Positions 1 to 8,287 are shown, counted from the first letter of the stretch. The stretch: 28,098 nucleotides of DNA from JBGPYB01 sp041493035 (GCA_041493035.1 JBGPYB010000049.1:1-28098); one strand, 5' to 3'. Numbers and translations are program-made. The notes: a model not told the origin generated them from the sequence alone.

Positions 1-1271
1 ATGCGCACGTGGTCGAAGCCCGCCTCCCGTCCGTACCGAACAACTTCCGAGAGATGGATCTCTCTCTCGCAGACACCGTGCTCCAGCATCTCCCCGCGTG
101 ACTTCTCGCTCTCGGCGTGCCCCTCCCCCGGCTCCGCGAGGAGGAACTGCCCTCCTTGTTGAAGGACCCGAAACGCCTCACGGAAGACCGCCGGGACGTC
201 GGGGACATGGTGAAGGGCGTCGATGACCACGACGGCATCTACCGAGCCGGTGGCGATCGGCAGGGCCGTCATGTCTCCCGACACGGGACGGAACGGAAGG
301 TTCTCGCGGGTGAAGCGATCGCGGCCGAGGCGCAGGAGCGTCGGAGCGATGTCGAGGGTGACGGGACGATAGCCGAACTTCGCGAGGAGGTCGCTCACCC
401 ATGCGGCGCCGCCGCCCAAGTCCAGCACGAGGCCGCTCCGCGGCACCCGCATGTTCTGGGCGACCGTCGCGAAGGCGTGGAGCAGGCGGGCGTTCTGATC
501 GCGGTCGACGCTGTTGAAGGGCTTCGTGACGTTGTGGTGGACGTCCTTCTCCTGGGCGTAGCGGCGGATCTCCGCCTCGCGGTTCTCCGTCTTCTCCGGG
601 ACGATCTCGCCGCCGAGGAGGCGCGCCCAGGCCGCCGCATCCGCGGGCGTCCCGACGGAGGCTTCTCTCTCTCGCCACGCCCTGAGGACGGGGGCGTGGG
701 CGGCGGCCAAGCGGCCGAGCCACTCCAGCGACGACGCTGTGTCGCCGATGCGCTCGGGTGCCGCATCCCCTGCCGACAGCGTGGCCAGAGGCTCGGCGAC
801 GCTTTCGCCGCAGGCGGCGAGGGCCGCGGCAGCGGCGAAGCGGACGGGGCGGTACGGGTCGGCGAGGAGCGGACGGAGCCGGTTTCCGAGCGCAGCGTCT
901 CGGCACTCGCCGGTGGCGAGAGCCGCCGCCGCGCGGACAATCCAGACTCGATCGACGAGGTAGTTGCCGATCACGTCGCGCACGAAGGCGCCCCGGGGTC
1001 CGGTCCCCGCGTGCTGACCGAAGCCGGGGAGGTGCCGAGCCACTCGGTGGCGAAAGAAGCTGGGCCGCCAGGCGGCCTCATCGTTCCTCACCATCCGGCC
1101 GAGAGCCGATAGGGCGGCGGTCCGCGTCGTCCAGTCGGCCCGTGGCAGGAGGCGGAGCAGCGGTCCCAGGGCCGCGGGGTCGTCGGCTGGGATGCGGAGA
1201 AGGGTCTCGAGCGGGAGCCTCCGCTCGACCTGGGCTCGGGTCCCGGACTGGGGCACGACGGATGCTACCAC
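1..1271 (-). CDS. HEAT-repeat/SAM-dependent methyltransferase fusion protein (partial, runs off left edge)
   Basis: This frame stays open on the minus strand from an in-frame stop at 1347-1349 to the window edge, so the C-terminus is missing (about 423 codons present). The N-terminal half is Ala/Leu/Arg-rich helical repeats of HEAT type, such as VRAAAALATGEC and PVRFAAAAALAACG. The second half is a class I methyltransferase of the UbiE/Methyltransf_11 type. It shows motif I (LVLDLGGGAAW), an acidic end to the next strand (VTLDIAP), DAVVVIDALHHV, and FREAFRVLQQGGQFLLAEPG. It probably transfers a methyl group from SAM; the substrate is unknown, and the HEAT part may bind a partner. The GTG at 1269-1271 was chosen because AAGGG lies a few bases upstream; GTG at 1335-1337 is the alternative. 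It is transcribed divergently from the PhoX-like gene. The methyltransferase call is firm; the HEAT call rests on pattern. Confidence 0.8.
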   Translation of the reverse strand, partial: MVASVVPQSGTRAQVERRLPLETLLRIPADDPAALGPLLRLLPRADWTTRTAALSALGRMVRNDEAAWRPSFFRHRVARHLPGFGQHAGTGPRGAFVRDVIGNYLVDRVWIVRAAAALATGECRDAALGNRLRPLLADPYRPVRFAAAAALAACGESVAEPLATLSAGDAAPERIGDTASSLEWLGRLAAAHAPVLRAWREREASVGTPADAAAWARLLGGEIVPEKTENREAEIRRYAQEKDVHHNVTKPFNSVDRDQNARLLHAFATVAQNMRVPRSGLVLDLGGGAAWVSDLLAKFGYRPVTLDIAPTLLRLGRDRFTRENLPFRPVSGDMTALPIATGSVDAVVVIDALHHVPDVPAVFREAFRVLQQGGQFLLAEPGEGHAESEKSRGEMLEHGVCEREIHLSEVVRYGREAGFDHVR

Positions 1272-1380
1272 GCGCCCTTGGTGCGGTCGGCGAGGACGCG
1301 TCGCAGGAACGTCACCGGTTGCGAGCGTCGCTGCCACACGGCCTCTCTAGCATGAGGTCTCACTGATGGAGGTATTGCGC

Positions 1381-3063
1381 ATGCGATTGAAGTCCGTGTT
1401 GATGAACCCCGTAGCGCTTCTTCTTCTGGGCGCCAGCCTCGCTCTCGGCGGCGACCTGACGCCTGTGCCGAACGCCAACCCGAAGGTCGTGGGCCAGCCG
1501 GCTCCCAACGTCCTCTCCCCCGAACTGATCGAGACGATCGTGGCCCAGGGGTCCCAGCCCCTCGAGAACCCCGGGATCCTCGACCTCGGCAATGGCAAGA
1601 CGATTCCGGTCTCCTTTTACGGCTACTTCGGCGACGGGCCTTTGACGCCTGCGCCCGGCGCCGTCCAATCTCCCGGGAATAACGTCGAGGCCTCGAAGAC
1701 CGAGCCCGACAAAAACACGTACCTCGTCCTTCCCCGAGGGCTCCATGGCGCGGACGCGGCGTACGACTACGGGAAGCACTTCCTCTTCCAGGGCCATGAG
1801 GTCGGCCCCGTGGCCTCCAACGGCCGCACCTCCACCTACCTGACGCGCATCAACCTCGACGCCGATGGCGCTCATCGCGTGACGCTGCTTGCGACCGCCG
1901 ACAAGGACGGCAACCCGGTGCCTGGCATCGACGGTTCCACATGGGACCCGTTCGCGGGCCGGTTGCTCTTCACCGCCGAGCAGGGAAAGAACGGCGGTGT
2001 CTGGCAGGCGACCCCGGACTACCCGTCGCTGGTGGAAGACCTCTCCGGCGTCTTCGGGCGCGGCAGCTACGAAGGGATCCAGAACGACGCCTGGGGAAAT
2101 GTGTGGATCGTGGAGGATTCCGGCGGAGTGAAGGGCGCGGTCAACAAGAACGCGAAGCAGCCCAACAGCTTCGTCTACCGTTTCCTCCCCAAGAACCCAG
2201 CGGACCTGTCTCAGGGCGGCGTCCTCCAGGCGCTCCAGGTAACGTCCCTGCGTACCGGACTGCCCATCGTCTTCCACGCGGGACAGGCCGACGCCGATAT
2301 CTTGTCCGATGACGTGTTGGACCTCCATACGTACGGCAAGGTGTTCAACACCAAGTGGGTCACTCTTCACGACACGGCCGTCGACGGCTTCACGCCCTTC
2401 GATGCCAACGCTCTCGCCAAGGCGAAGCTGGCGACGCCCTTGAAGCGCCCGGAGAACGGCCAGTTCCGCCCGGGCTCCTGGTTCACGGAGTTCTTCTTCG
2501 ACGAGACGGGGGACACCGATATTGGCACCCAGGCCGGCTCGGCCTACGGGGGATTCGGTGCCCTGCTGAAGCTCAAGCAGTCCTGGCCGGGAGCCGACAC
2601 GGGGAAGCTGAGCCTCTTCTACCTCGGGGACGCCGTCCACTCGGGCTTCGACAACGTGGCCTTCTGGTCGGAGCACCGGGCGGTGTTCGTCGAGGACGCC
2701 GGCGACGGCCTTCACAGCCAGCGGAATGCCCTCGATTCGGCGTGGCTCTTCGACACGCGCACCAACTACGCCGACCCCGCCAGACAGCCGATCCGGATCC
2801 TGGCCCAGGGGCGTGACACCTCGGCCACCCTCGACTCGGGCATCGGGTCGGTCCCGGGCAGCGGATTCCAGAACGAAGGGGACAACGAGATCACGGGGAT
2901 CCACGTCTCCGACGGCGACCCGACCCATTGGGGGATCCTGGGCGCCAAGATCCCGCACCTCTTCAACGGCGGCTGGCGCGTCTTCTACACCCAGCAGCAC
3001 GGCGATAACTTCACGTGGGAGATCCTGAAGAAGCCGGGGTGCCACGACTGGAACGAGGACTAG
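1381..3063 (+). CDS. Exported PhoX-like (DUF839 family) protein, putative phosphatase
   Basis: The product is about 560 residues and begins with a signal peptide (MRLK, then a hydrophobic stretch ending near ALGG), so it is exported. The body has features I associate with PhoX/DUF839 beta-propeller proteins: HFLFQGHEVG, LTRINLDADG, a GSTWDPFAGRLLFTAEQG segment corresponding to the W-T-E-E region, EGIQNDAWGNVWIVED, and SFVYRFLPKNPADL. Known PhoX enzymes are calcium/iron-dependent alkaline phosphatases. Whether this one is catalytic cannot be told by eye, because the metal ligands were not aligned. The start is ATG 1381, because GGAGG at 1368-1372 sits 8 nt upstream; the in-frame ATG at 1366 overlaps that ribosome site. 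The last 53 bp overlap the convergent pseudouridine synthase gene. Confidence 0.65.
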   Translation: MRLKSVLMNPVALLLLGASLALGGDLTPVPNANPKVVGQPAPNVLSPELIETIVAQGSQPLENPGILDLGNGKTIPVSFYGYFGDGPLTPAPGAVQSPGNNVEASKTEPDKNTYLVLPRGLHGADAAYDYGKHFLFQGHEVGPVASNGRTSTYLTRINLDADGAHRVTLLATADKDGNPVPGIDGSTWDPFAGRLLFTAEQGKNGGVWQATPDYPSLVEDLSGVFGRGSYEGIQNDAWGNVWIVEDSGGVKGAVNKNAKQPNSFVYRFLPKNPADLSQGGVLQALQVTSLRTGLPIVFHAGQADADILSDDVLDLHTYGKVFNTKWVTLHDTAVDGFTPFDANALAKAKLATPLKRPENGQFRPGSWFTEFFFDETGDTDIGTQAGSAYGGFGALLKLKQSWPGADTGKLSLFYLGDAVHSGFDNVAFWSEHRAVFVEDAGDGLHSQRNALDSAWLFDTRTNYADPARQPIRILAQGRDTSATLDSGIGSVPGSGFQNEGDNEITGIHVSDGDPTHWGILGAKIPHLFNGGWRVFYTQQHGDNFTWEILKKPGCHDWNED

Positions 3064-3847
3064 ACAGACGAGCGATGTCCCCCGGCGAGAGACGCCGCCA
3101 CTCACCGGGGGGCAGGTCTCCCAGGGGCAAGGCACCTATCCCTACGCGCACGAGCTCCACCACGTCGTGACCCACGGCGCCGCACATCCGCCGGACCTGA
3201 CGGTTCTTCCCCTCGGTGAGGACGATCTCGATCCAGGTTCCCCCCGTGCGGGCCCCGCCGATGAGCCGCACCTCCGCGGGCCGCGAGAGCACGCCGGCGC
3301 CGATGGGCACACCCTCGCGCAGAGCGCGAAGCGTCTCGGCGTCGGGGACGCCCTCGATGCGGGCGTGGTAGGTCTTCGGGACGTGCTGCTCGGGGTCCGT
3401 CAGCCGCTGGCCAAGACGATGGTCGTTGGTCATCACCAACAATCCGGACGTGTCGCGATCGAGGCGGCCCACGGGAAAGGCCCATCGCCCCAAGTCACCG
3501 ACGAGGTCGTAGACCGTCGGGCGTCCGGCGGGGTCCGTGCGAGACGTGATGTAGCCGACGGGCTTGTGGAGGGCGAGGACGAAGCGCTCGGTGTCGTCTC
3601 CCACGGGGGCGCCGTCCACCGTGACGCGTTGACGCTTCGGGTCGATCCGGCGCGCCGGCCACAGCACGACGTTCCCGTCGACGCTCACGCGCCCCGCTTC
3701 GATCCAGCTCTCGGCATCCTTCCGAGAGCAGACACCGAACTTGGACAGCGCCCGCGCCAGGGAGACCGGCCCCTTCAGTTCGCCGGGCGCCTGATTCGGG
3801 GGTCGGCCTCCCGGGGCGCCCCGTGGCGGCCGCCCTTCGACCGTCAA
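3011..3847 (-). CDS. Pseudouridine synthase, RsuA/RluB/RluE/RluF family
   Basis: The enzyme converts uridine to pseudouridine in ribosomal RNA; which rRNA site cannot be read from the sequence. After a basic, Pro/Gly-rich leader of about 37 residues comes an S4 RNA-binding domain (SLARALSKFGVCSRKDAESW, GRVSVDGN). The catalytic domain follows, with the Asp-bearing motif FPVGRLDRDTSGLLVMTND, then KTYHARIEGVPD and the C-terminal LTEGKNRQVRRMCGAVGHDV typical of the RsuA/RluB branch. No ATG lies near the S4 domain. The start proposed is TTG at 3845-3847, which overlaps the stop of the upstream FabZ-like gene (TTGA) and implies translational coupling; a CTG further in is possible. The 3' end overlaps the convergent PhoX-like gene by 53 bp. 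Confidence 0.85.
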   Translation of the reverse strand: MTVEGRPPRGAPGGRPPNQAPGELKGPVSLARALSKFGVCSRKDAESWIEAGRVSVDGNVVLWPARRIDPKRQRVTVDGAPVGDDTERFVLALHKPVGYITSRTDPAGRPTVYDLVGDLGRWAFPVGRLDRDTSGLLVMTNDHRLGQRLTDPEQHVPKTYHARIEGVPDAETLRALREGVPIGAGVLSRPAEVRLIGGARTGGTWIEIVLTEGKNRQVRRMCGAVGHDVVELVRVGIGALPLGDLPPGEWRRLSPGDIARLSSPRSSRGTPASSGSPT

Positions 3848-4311
3848 GCCGGCGGGGGCGCGTCCCCGAGAGCGAAGGTCATCTGCCCCTCGCAGACCAC
3901 GCGTCCGTCGACCCGCGCGATTCCCCGGAGGCTGCCCATCTTGCTTCGGAGGCGGATGACGATCCCCTCGAGGAAGACCTGGTCGCCAGCCGTGACGGGG
4001 CGGCGGTAACGGACGCGGTCGATCCCCATGAAGTAGATGAGACGCGACCGATTCTCGGGCTTCGACAGGATGAGGACAGCGCCCGCCTGGGCCATGGCCT
4101 CGGTCAGGATCGAAGCCGGGAGCACCGGCACGCCGCCGGGGCCTGCGATGAAGTAGCGCTCGTCGGAGGAGACGTTCTTGATCCCCACCACGCGCCGGTC
4201 CTCTTCCAACTCCACGATGCGGTCGACGAGGAGAAACGGGTAGCGATGGGGGAGGATCTTCTTGATGTCCTCGATCTCCATGGGGAGCTTGAGGGGAGAC
4301 GCCGCGGCCAT
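3844..4311 (-). CDS. fabZ: FabZ-like 3-hydroxyacyl-ACP dehydratase homologue lacking the catalytic histidine
   Basis: This is a 155-residue single hot-dog protein. FabZ dehydrates 3-hydroxyacyl-ACP in fatty-acid elongation. The N-terminal block IKKILPHRYPFLLVDRIVEL, the TEAMAQAGAV helix, the FMGIDRVRYRRPVTAGDQ strand and the end of the fold match FabZ closely. The usual GHFPxxPxxPG loop, however, reads AGPGGVPVLPA. Aligned without gaps to the Pseudomonas enzyme, catalytic His falls on Gly57, while the partner Glu (Glu71) is kept. Classical His/Glu dehydration is therefore doubtful. It could be a divergent dehydratase, a thioesterase-like enzyme or a binding protein. The start is ATG 4311 or the internal ATG at 4281, which fits FabZ length better; neither has a clear ribosome site. 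Its stop overlaps the next gene's start. Confidence 0.8.
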   Translation of the reverse strand: MAAASPLKLPMEIEDIKKILPHRYPFLLVDRIVELEEDRRVVGIKNVSSDERYFIAGPGGVPVLPASILTEAMAQAGAVLILSKPENRSRLIYFMGIDRVRYRRPVTAGDQVFLEGIVIRLRSKMGSLRGIARVDGRVVCEGQMTFALGDAPPPA

Positions 4312-4346
4312 GGCGCAGAGTGTACTTCTGATAGGATGAAAGTGTC

Positions 4347-6092
4347 TTGAGCCAGCCGACCAGCGCCAAGGCCGACCCGGCCCTTCGAAGCGAAGTGCTC
4401 GCCGAGCTCCTCCCCATCGTCCGCGAGATCAACGCGGTGCTCGAGCCGGATGCGCTCCTCCGCACCATCGCGGCCCAGGTGCGCCACATCGTGGACTATC
4501 ACATCATCGACATCTTTCTCCCCGGGCCGGACGGCGTTCTCGTCCCCCGGCTCGTGGAAGGGACGGATCCCAAGGCGGTCGCCGAGCTTCGGATCCGCCC
4601 GGGGGAGGGGATCGTGGGAGCGGCGGCCCTTCTCCGCCAGCCGATCTTCGTCCCCGACGTCACCCAGGACCCCCGCTACATCTCCGTCGTCCCCGGGGTC
4701 GCCGCCGAGCTGGCGATTCCACTCCTCTACCACGATCGCGTCGTCGGAGTCCTGAACGTCGAGGGGCCGGACCTCGAGGCTTTCACCCCCGACGCCATCG
4801 CCGCCCTCTCCGTCCTGGCGAGCCACCTGGGCGTGGCCATCGAAAACGCCAACCTCTACAAGGAGACCCGTTGGTACGCTGGCCTCCTCGCGACACTCTA
4901 CGAGATCGGCAAGGAGACAGCGTCGATCCTGGACCTGGACGAACTGCTCCGCCGCATCGCCGAGGTCGTGAAGCGCGTCATCGACTACGAGATGTTCGCC
5001 ATCTGGCTCCTCGACGATGATCGAAAGGAGCTGTTCCTCAAGAAGTCGGTACGCTATCGGAACTTCCCCGACAAGCGCCCCATCCGGGTGGGGGAGGGGC
5101 TCGTCGGCACGGCCGCTCTGTTCAAGGAGCCGATCCTCGTGGGCGACGTGACGAAGGATCCGCGTTACTTGAACCTCATCCCCGAGACGCGGTCGGAGCT
5201 GGTCGTGCCGCTCATCCACAAGGATCGCGTCGTGGGGGTCTTCGACCTCGAGTCGACGGTCCTCGACCGCTTCACCGACGAGCACGTCAAGGTGCTGACG
5301 CCCCTCGCGAGCCAGGTCGCCATCGCCATCGAGAACGCACGGCTCTACGACGAGATCCGCCAGAAAGAGCGGCGCGTCGAGCGCGAGCTGAGCATCGCCC
5401 AGCAGGTGCAGCACGGCCTCTTCCCCGAAGAGGCGCCCCAGGGGAAGTGGTGGGAGGCGTCGGCTCATTTCTGCCCGGCCCGGGAGGTGGGAGGCGACCT
5501 CTACGACTTCTACAACATCAGCGAGAACGTCCAGGCCCTGGCCATCGGCGACGTGGCGGGGAAGGGTGTTCCCGCGGCGCTCTACGGCGCTTTCGCCTCG
5601 GGCACGGTGCGCGCCCGTGCCTTCCAGAACCCGTCCCCCGCGGACCTGATGGCCAGCGTCAATCGCACCCTGCGACGGCGGGGCGTGGAGGGGCTCTTCT
5701 GCACCCTCACCTTCGCCCTCTTCGACTTCGGCGCGCGGACGCTGCGCTTTGCGAACTCGGGGCTGCCGTACTTGTTGCACTATGCCGCGGCGACGAAACG
5801 GTGCGCTCCCCTGGAGCTGGGCGGATTACCCCTCGGAGCCTTCGACGAGGCCAGCTACGAGGAGAGGTCCGTTCCCCTCGAAAGCGGCGACGTCTTCGTC
5901 TTCCACACCGACGGGGTCACCGAAGCCCACAACGGCCGCGAGGCCTACGGCGTCACTCGCCTGACCAGCCTCGTCGAGGCCAACGCCCACCTGCCGGGTC
6001 TCGGCGACAAGATCATCGAAGACCTCCACCAGTTCATGGGCGACCTCATCGCCGGCGACGACGTCACGCTCGTTGTCGTCCGTGTGATGTAG
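4347..6092 (+). CDS. GAF-GAF-PP2C (RsbU/SpoIIE-type) serine phosphatase
   Basis: This is a 581-residue cytoplasmic signalling phosphatase. Two tandem GAF domains lie at about residues 20-165 and 180-335. Both carry the same core (RPGEGIVGAAALLRQPIFVPDV and VGEGLVGTAALFKEPILVGDV), so they look like an internal duplication. A charged helical linker (residues 335-355) leads to the PP2C domain at about 355-581. That domain shows the metal-binding REVGGDLYDFY, IGDVAGKGVPAALY, FHTDGVTEA and GDDVTLVVVR. Such proteins usually dephosphorylate an anti-sigma antagonist in partner-switching cascades; no antagonist or RsbW-type kinase is nearby. The start is TTG 4347: an in-frame TAG sits at 4332 and AGGA about 10 nt upstream. 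It is divergent from the FabZ-like gene across only 35 bp. Confidence 0.93.
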   Translation: MSQPTSAKADPALRSEVLAELLPIVREINAVLEPDALLRTIAAQVRHIVDYHIIDIFLPGPDGVLVPRLVEGTDPKAVAELRIRPGEGIVGAAALLRQPIFVPDVTQDPRYISVVPGVAAELAIPLLYHDRVVGVLNVEGPDLEAFTPDAIAALSVLASHLGVAIENANLYKETRWYAGLLATLYEIGKETASILDLDELLRRIAEVVKRVIDYEMFAIWLLDDDRKELFLKKSVRYRNFPDKRPIRVGEGLVGTAALFKEPILVGDVTKDPRYLNLIPETRSELVVPLIHKDRVVGVFDLESTVLDRFTDEHVKVLTPLASQVAIAIENARLYDEIRQKERRVERELSIAQQVQHGLFPEEAPQGKWWEASAHFCPAREVGGDLYDFYNISENVQALAIGDVAGKGVPAALYGAFASGTVRARAFQNPSPADLMASVNRTLRRRGVEGLFCTLTFALFDFGARTLRFANSGLPYLLHYAAATKRCAPLELGGLPLGAFDEASYEERSVPLESGDVFVFHTDGVTEAHNGREAYGVTRLTSLVEANAHLPGLGDKIIEDLHQFMGDLIAGDDVTLVVVRVM

Positions 6093-6200
6093 GGGTGGGT
6101 TCGTCGCCACGGGGGGGAGTGGCGGGTCATCTACGTCTCTCGAGGTCCAGCCGCCGCGGCGCCCAGAGCCAGCTCTCCAGGAGAGCCGTGAGTCCGACCC

Positions 6201-7241
6201 TCACGGGTAGAGGATGATCTTGGCCGCTTCGCCCTTCCGGAGCAGATCCATTCCCTTGTCGATTTCGGCCAGGGGGAACGTGTGGGTGATGAGGGGCGAA
6301 AGGTCGACTTTGCCGGAGCGCAGGAGCGCCTGGGCCTGGTACCACGTCTGCCACATACGCCGGCCGTTGATTCCGTAGACGGTGGCCCCCTTGAAGATGA
6401 TGTCCTCGGCGAGGTCGATGGTCACGGGTTGCGAAGGGATGCCGAGAAGCGAAGCGCGCCCGCCACGCCTCAGGATCTTGAAGGCCTGCCGCACCCCGTC
6501 GGGGTGACCGCTCATCTCGAGGACGACGTCGGCGCCGTGGCCTCCCGTCTCTCCCAAGACCACGGCGACCGCGTCTTCCCGGGTCGTGTCAATGGTGCGG
6601 TCCGCGCCCATGCGCGTGGCCAGGGCCAGCCGGTAGGGCCTGATGTCGGTGGCGAAGACGCTTCTGGCACCTGCGGCCTTGGCCACGGCGACGGCGCAGC
6701 AGCCGATGGGCCCGGAGCCCACCACCGCCACGGTCAGCCCCGTCACGTCTCCCGAGAGCGTCGTGTGGACGGCGTTCCCGAAAGGATCCTGAATCGCCGC
6801 GACCTCGAGGGAGATGCCGCGGTCCATCGGGTAGACGTTGGTCTCAGGGACCGAGACGTACTCGGCAAAGCAGCCGGGGCGGTCCACGCCGATGATCGAC
6901 ACGTTCTCGCAGATGTGACCGTTACCGGTCCGGCACTGGTAGCAGGTCCCGTCGGCTACGTGCCCTTCTACCGAAACGAATGCCCCGACCTCCGTGTGGG
7001 TGACCGCGGCCCCCACTTCGGCGACCTCGCCGCAGAACTCGTGGCCGAAGACGAGCGGGGGACGGATGCGGCCCTGGGCCCACTTGTCCCAGGCTACGAT
7101 GTGGAGGTCGGTGCCGCAGATGCTGGCCGCCTTGACGCGAACCAGAACGTCGCGCGGCCCGACGCCCGGGATCGCGACCCGGGTCACGCTGCACCCCGGA
7201 GCGGGATCGGGCTTGAGGACGGCGGCCATCGTTCCCGTCAT
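6201..7241 (-). CDS. tdh: L-threonine 3-dehydrogenase (zinc-dependent MDR family)
   Basis: The 346-residue enzyme oxidises L-threonine to 2-amino-3-ketobutyrate with NAD+. Catalytic zinc ligands are Cys42 (SICGTDLH) and His67-Glu68 (GHEFCGEV). The nucleotide fold is seen at VVGSGPIG. Segments diagnostic for Tdh are DRPGCFAEYV, QDPFGNAVHTTLSGD, IFKGATVYGINGRRMWQTWY and LSPLITHTF. The structural-zinc loop keeps three cysteines (100, 103, 111), but the first position is Asp97 rather than Cys. ATG 7241 was chosen so that the N-terminus matches family length; ATG 7229 is a close alternative and neither has a strong ribosome site. No kbl (glycine C-acetyltransferase) gene, the usual partner, lies next to it. 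A TTGACA is present at 7282-7277, but without a convincing -10. Confidence 0.9.
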   Translation of the reverse strand: MTGTMAAVLKPDPAPGCSVTRVAIPGVGPRDVLVRVKAASICGTDLHIVAWDKWAQGRIRPPLVFGHEFCGEVAEVGAAVTHTEVGAFVSVEGHVADGTCYQCRTGNGHICENVSIIGVDRPGCFAEYVSVPETNVYPMDRGISLEVAAIQDPFGNAVHTTLSGDVTGLTVAVVGSGPIGCCAVAVAKAAGARSVFATDIRPYRLALATRMGADRTIDTTREDAVAVVLGETGGHGADVVLEMSGHPDGVRQAFKILRRGGRASLLGIPSQPVTIDLAEDIIFKGATVYGINGRRMWQTWYQAQALLRSGKVDLSPLITHTFPLAEIDKGMDLLRKGEAAKIILYP

Positions 7242-7285
7242 ACCCAATCGAGCGCGCCTCCGCGCGGGTATTCTACTGTCAAGAC

Positions 7286-7301
7286 CGTGAGGGCTCTCAC
7301 G
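7286..7301. promoter_or_regulatory. Inverted repeat between tdh and the VWA gene, possible operator
   Basis: CGTGAG-GGCT-CTCACG is a perfect 6-bp inverted repeat with a 4-nt centre. It lies in the 113-bp divergent region, next to a TTGACA on the minus strand (7282-7277). Its position suits a regulator site for either gene, but no regulator is identified. A chance hairpin is possible. Confidence 0.35.
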
Positions 7302-7302
7302 A

Positions 7303-7331
7303 TCGACTTGCATCCATCATGGTCTTATACT
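7303..7331 (+). promoter_or_regulatory. Possible sigma70-type promoter for the VWA gene
   Basis: TCGACT (7303-7308), a 17-nt spacer and TATACT (7326-7331) give 4/6 and 5/6 matches to consensus. Transcription would begin near 7338, just upstream of the ATG pair at 7355/7358. That supports this downstream start over the ATG at 7319. Confidence 0.4.
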
Positions 7332-7354
7332 TGGGGATTTTCGGCCCAATCCTA

Positions 7355-8287
7355 ATGATGCGTCGCTGTCTCCAACTCGCTCTTGTCCCCCTCGTGGTGG
7401 CCTCCTCCGCGAAGGCTGAGACTCCCCAGGTCCCGAGCTTCACGGTCCGGGCGAACCTGGTCGTGGTCTCGGCGACGGCGGTGGACGGCCACGGCCGGCC
7501 CGTGCGGGACCTCCGCTCCGACGAGATCCGGATCTTCGACGAGGGACGGCTCCAGAAAATCGCCCACTTCTCTTCGGGGCGGGAATCCCACGCGCGGGTG
7601 CTTCTCCTCGTGGACGCGAGCGGCAGCATGAACTCGGAGCTGAAAGCCGCGAGCACGAAGATGGCCATGGTCCAGCTCCTCGCTGCCCTGGACGCCACCG
7701 ACGACATCGCGCTGGCCGGCTTCGACAGCCGCTACTTCGGCCTCGTTCCCTTCACCACCGACCGGCGGCCGATCCTCGGGGCCTTCGACGACCTCACCCC
7801 CTTCGGCTCCACGGCTCTCCACGATGCCCTGGACAAGGCGGCCCAGGACTTGGCGAGCCACGGCGAAGGCCGCCGCGCCGTCATCGTGATCACCGATGGC
7901 GTCGACACGTCGAGCCAGAAGACGCCCGAGGAAGTGATCGCGCGGTCACGCGCCCTCGACGTCCCGATCTACGCGATCTCGGTGTTGTCCCCCATCGACG
8001 ATCCGGAGTCGCCGCTCTACGCCGGCCACGGCTCCACGGCGGCGGCCACGGCGGGGAGCGCACTTCTCGCACGCTACGCACGGCTCTCCGGAGGAGCCGC
8101 GTTCGCCGTATCGGACTTCCGAGGGCTCCGGGGGGCTTCGGAACAAATAGTCGCAGAGCTCAAACATCAATACCGATTGGGGTACGATCCTCCTGAAGGG
8201 CCGCCCCATTTTCGCCGCATCGAGGTGAAGGCCACGCGCAAAGGCGTCGTGGTACGCACCCGGAGCGGATATATGCCGCCGTCTTAA
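7355..8287 (+). CDS. Secreted von Willebrand factor A domain protein (VWFA-related, Acidobacteria-type)
   Basis: The 310-residue exported protein starts with a signal peptide (MMRRCLQLALVPLVVASSAKA). A short beta domain follows (FTVRANLVVVSATAVDGHGRPVRDL, then EIRIFDEGRLQKI). The VWA domain has an intact MIDAS site: DASGS in LLLVDASGSMNS, the later Thr in PFGSTALHDAL, and the Asp in IVITDGVD. The C-terminus (HQYRLGYDPPEG) is typical of the VWFA-related family frequent in Acidobacteriota. MIDAS proteins bind ligands through a divalent cation; the partner here is unknown. The start was chosen from the signal peptide and the candidate promoter, although an in-frame ATG exists at 7319. It is divergent from tdh and followed by the OmpA-like lipoprotein, so an envelope role is likely. 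Confidence 0.88.
   Translation: MMRRCLQLALVPLVVASSAKAETPQVPSFTVRANLVVVSATAVDGHGRPVRDLRSDEIRIFDEGRLQKIAHFSSGRESHARVLLLVDASGSMNSELKAASTKMAMVQLLAALDATDDIALAGFDSRYFGLVPFTTDRRPILGAFDDLTPFGSTALHDALDKAAQDLASHGEGRRAVIVITDGVDTSSQKTPEEVIARSRALDVPIYAISVLSPIDDPESPLYAGHGSTAAATAGSALLARYARLSGGAAFAVSDFRGLRGASEQIVAELKHQYRLGYDPPEGPPHFRRIEVKATRKGVVVRTRSGYMPPS

Noticed and set aside
117..1112. Long plus-strand open frame opposite the methyltransferase gene
   Set aside because: Its sequence mirrors the minus-strand methyltransferase, has no domain, and is an effect of high GC.
1360..3135. Minus-strand open frame of 591 codons opposite the PhoX-like gene
   Set aside because: It shows no recognisable motif, while the plus-strand frame has a signal peptide, ribosome site and family motifs.
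4104..5780. Minus-strand open frame of 558 codons opposite the GAF-PP2C gene
   Set aside because: It is an antisense shadow; the real protein on the other strand has complete domains.
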